Position numbers and translations under genes: made by a program | NCBI GenBank assembly: GCA_012511355.1 | Contig: JAAZGG010000175.1 | Span: 1 to 5,917, forward strand | Direction of reading: 5' to 3' | Source of the DNA: a bacterium | Lineage (GTDB): Bacteria; Bacillota_I; Bacilli_A; RFN20; UBA1709 | Length of the DNA: 5,917 bases | Part shown: positions 5,059 to 5,917 of the stretch, in pieces | Layout of the letters: every line of letters starts with the position of its first letter | How positions within the stretch are numbered: position 1 is the stretch's first letter | Notes under the pieces: generated by a model | What the model saw: only the letters and a program-made list of their open reading frames with translations | The model's database searches: none | What the model was told of the DNA's origin: nothing

Positions 5059-5917
5059 TTATTCAACACCGACAAAGTAGGCATAAACAGGTTGACCACC
5101 ATTATGTATTTCGACCTCAATGGAGTATTTTTCATTAATAAAACTAGCAACCGCTTTCGCCTCTTCTTCACTGACACCCTCACCATAAATCAAGGTGACA
5201 ATTGAAGAATCTTCATCTATCATCTTTTTTAATAGTTCTTTAACACTGGTATTCTTGTTCTTATTGCAGTTGACAATATGACCTTCATAAATACCCATAA
5301 ACTCATCTTTTTTAATATTGACCCCATCAATCCTAGTATCCTTGATGGAGAAAGTCACTTGACCACTCTTAATGGTGGTTATAGCTTCGCGCATCGCTTC
5401 TTCGTTCGCACTAAAATCCACTTCAGGATTAAACACCATACAGGCAATAATACCCTGAGTTATGGTTTTAGAAGGAATAACGCGGCATTCACAGTCTTCC
5501 GCTAGATCCCGTGCTTGCTCAACGGCCATAATAACGTTTTTATTATTGGGCAAGAGGAAAACACGTTTGGCATGAACTTTTTTGATAGCCTCAACAAAAT
5601 CCTCCGTTGAAGGGTTCATGGTTTGACCACCACTAACAATATAATTTACATGTAAATTTTTAAACAAGGCCTTTAGTCCCTCGCCAACGGCGGTGGCAAT
5701 AATGGCGTATTCCGCCCATTCCTTATTTTCTTCGGGCTCTTTGACAACCTCTTCAACCTTAACGCCTTCTCTGATGTTTTCAACCCTAATTAGAGTGAAT
5801 TCACCATAAGTTTGGGCTAAGTTTAAAGTGACTCCTGGTTTTTTAGCATTGACATGAACTTCTAGTTCATCATCCTTTTGATTAATATTCAAAGCTTCCC
5901 CAATACCTTCTAAGACC
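5059..5917 (-). CDS. fakA: Fatty acid kinase catalytic subunit FakA (DAK2/YloV family), C-terminal 285 residues
   Basis: FakA is the ATP-dependent kinase subunit that phosphorylates fatty acids presented by FakB (DegV family), yielding acyl-phosphate for phospholipid synthesis. The gene enters from the right edge. The frame is open to the edge (5916 onward reads VLEGIGEALN...), so the 5' half, including the ATP-binding DAK2 domain, is missing; the whole protein is typically about 550 residues. The visible part holds the middle domain (ELEVHVNAKKPG, LNLAQTYGEF, RVENIREG, at about 18-51 of the fragment) and the C-terminal domain with GEGLKALFKNL, GGQTMNPSTED (96-106), LPNNKN (122-127), IPSKTITQGI, KDTRIDG and the closing HNGGQPVYAYFVGVE. 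The TTG at 5892 that could serve as a start is internal to conserved sequence and unlikely to be used. It precedes recG by 38 nt, with a terminator-like hairpin in the gap. Older annotations call this family dihydroxyacetone kinase-like. Confidence 0.93.
   Translation of the reverse strand, partial: VLEGIGEALNINQKDDELEVHVNAKKPGVTLNLAQTYGEFTLIRVENIREGVKVEEVVKEPEENKEWAEYAIIATAVGEGLKALFKNLHVNYIVSGGQTMNPSTEDFVEAIKKVHAKRVFLLPNNKNVIMAVEQARDLAEDCECRVIPSKTITQGIIACMVFNPEVDFSANEEAMREAITTIKSGQVTFSIKDTRIDGVNIKKDEFMGIYEGHIVNCNKNKNTSVKELLKKMIDEDSSIVTLIYGEGVSEEEAKAVASFINEKYSIEVEIHNGGQPVYAYFVGVE

Noticed and set aside
5890..5892. TTG at 5892 as the start of a short FakA-like gene
   Set aside because: The frame is open upstream to the window edge and the preceding residues continue the family-like sequence, so this is an internal Leu codon of a truncated gene.

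Overview
The window is a tightly packed housekeeping gene cluster, transcribed entirely from the minus strand, from a moderately AT-rich low-GC Gram-positive relative (Bacillota, either a Bacilli-type lineage or a relative of the Mollicutes). The gene order supports this: fakA-recG-plsX-rnc-ftsY-(small membrane protein)-ylxM is a reduced form of the Bacillus yloV-recG-fapR-plsX-fab-acpP-rnc-smc-ftsY-ylxM-ffh block. Four Trp codons in fakA, plsX and ftsY are all TGG, and recG ends in TGA, so the standard bacterial code fits and the Mycoplasma code is not needed.

In order of transcription (right to left): the C-terminal half of fakA, a fatty acid kinase subunit cut by the right edge (5059-5917); a compact intrinsic-terminator-like hairpin (5035-5058); recG, a branched-DNA helicase interrupted by an in-frame TAG (3029-5020); plsX, an acyl-ACP:phosphate acyltransferase (2015-2992); rnc, RNase III (1324-2022, overlapping plsX by 8 nt); ftsY, the SRP receptor (338-1315); an unrecognised 86-residue protein with three predicted membrane segments (75-335); and the first 22 codons of ylxM, cut by the left edge (1-66). 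Gaps are 2-38 nt, and most genes have a clear Shine-Dalgarno sequence, often inside the end of the preceding gene. There is no non-coding stretch longer than 38 nt, and I see no RNA gene, CRISPR array or mobile element.

Two functional groups are linked here. FakA and PlsX both produce acyl-phosphate, the donor for the first acylation of glycerol-3-phosphate. FtsY, YlxM and probably ffh beyond the left edge form the co-translational membrane-targeting module, with the small membrane protein placed inside it. RNase III and RecG are the usual nucleic-acid passengers of this block. Compared with Bacillus, fapR, the fab genes, acpP and smc are absent from between these genes.

The one clear abnormality is recG. 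An amber codon (4736-4738) falls in the N-terminal wedge/OB region, while the frame and all helicase motifs remain intact on both sides. It could be a recent nonsense mutation, a sequencing error, or a gene split with re-initiation at a GTG that has an SD-like sequence. I see no convincing new biological system in this window. The rest is ordinary conserved core genome with some minor sequence oddities.
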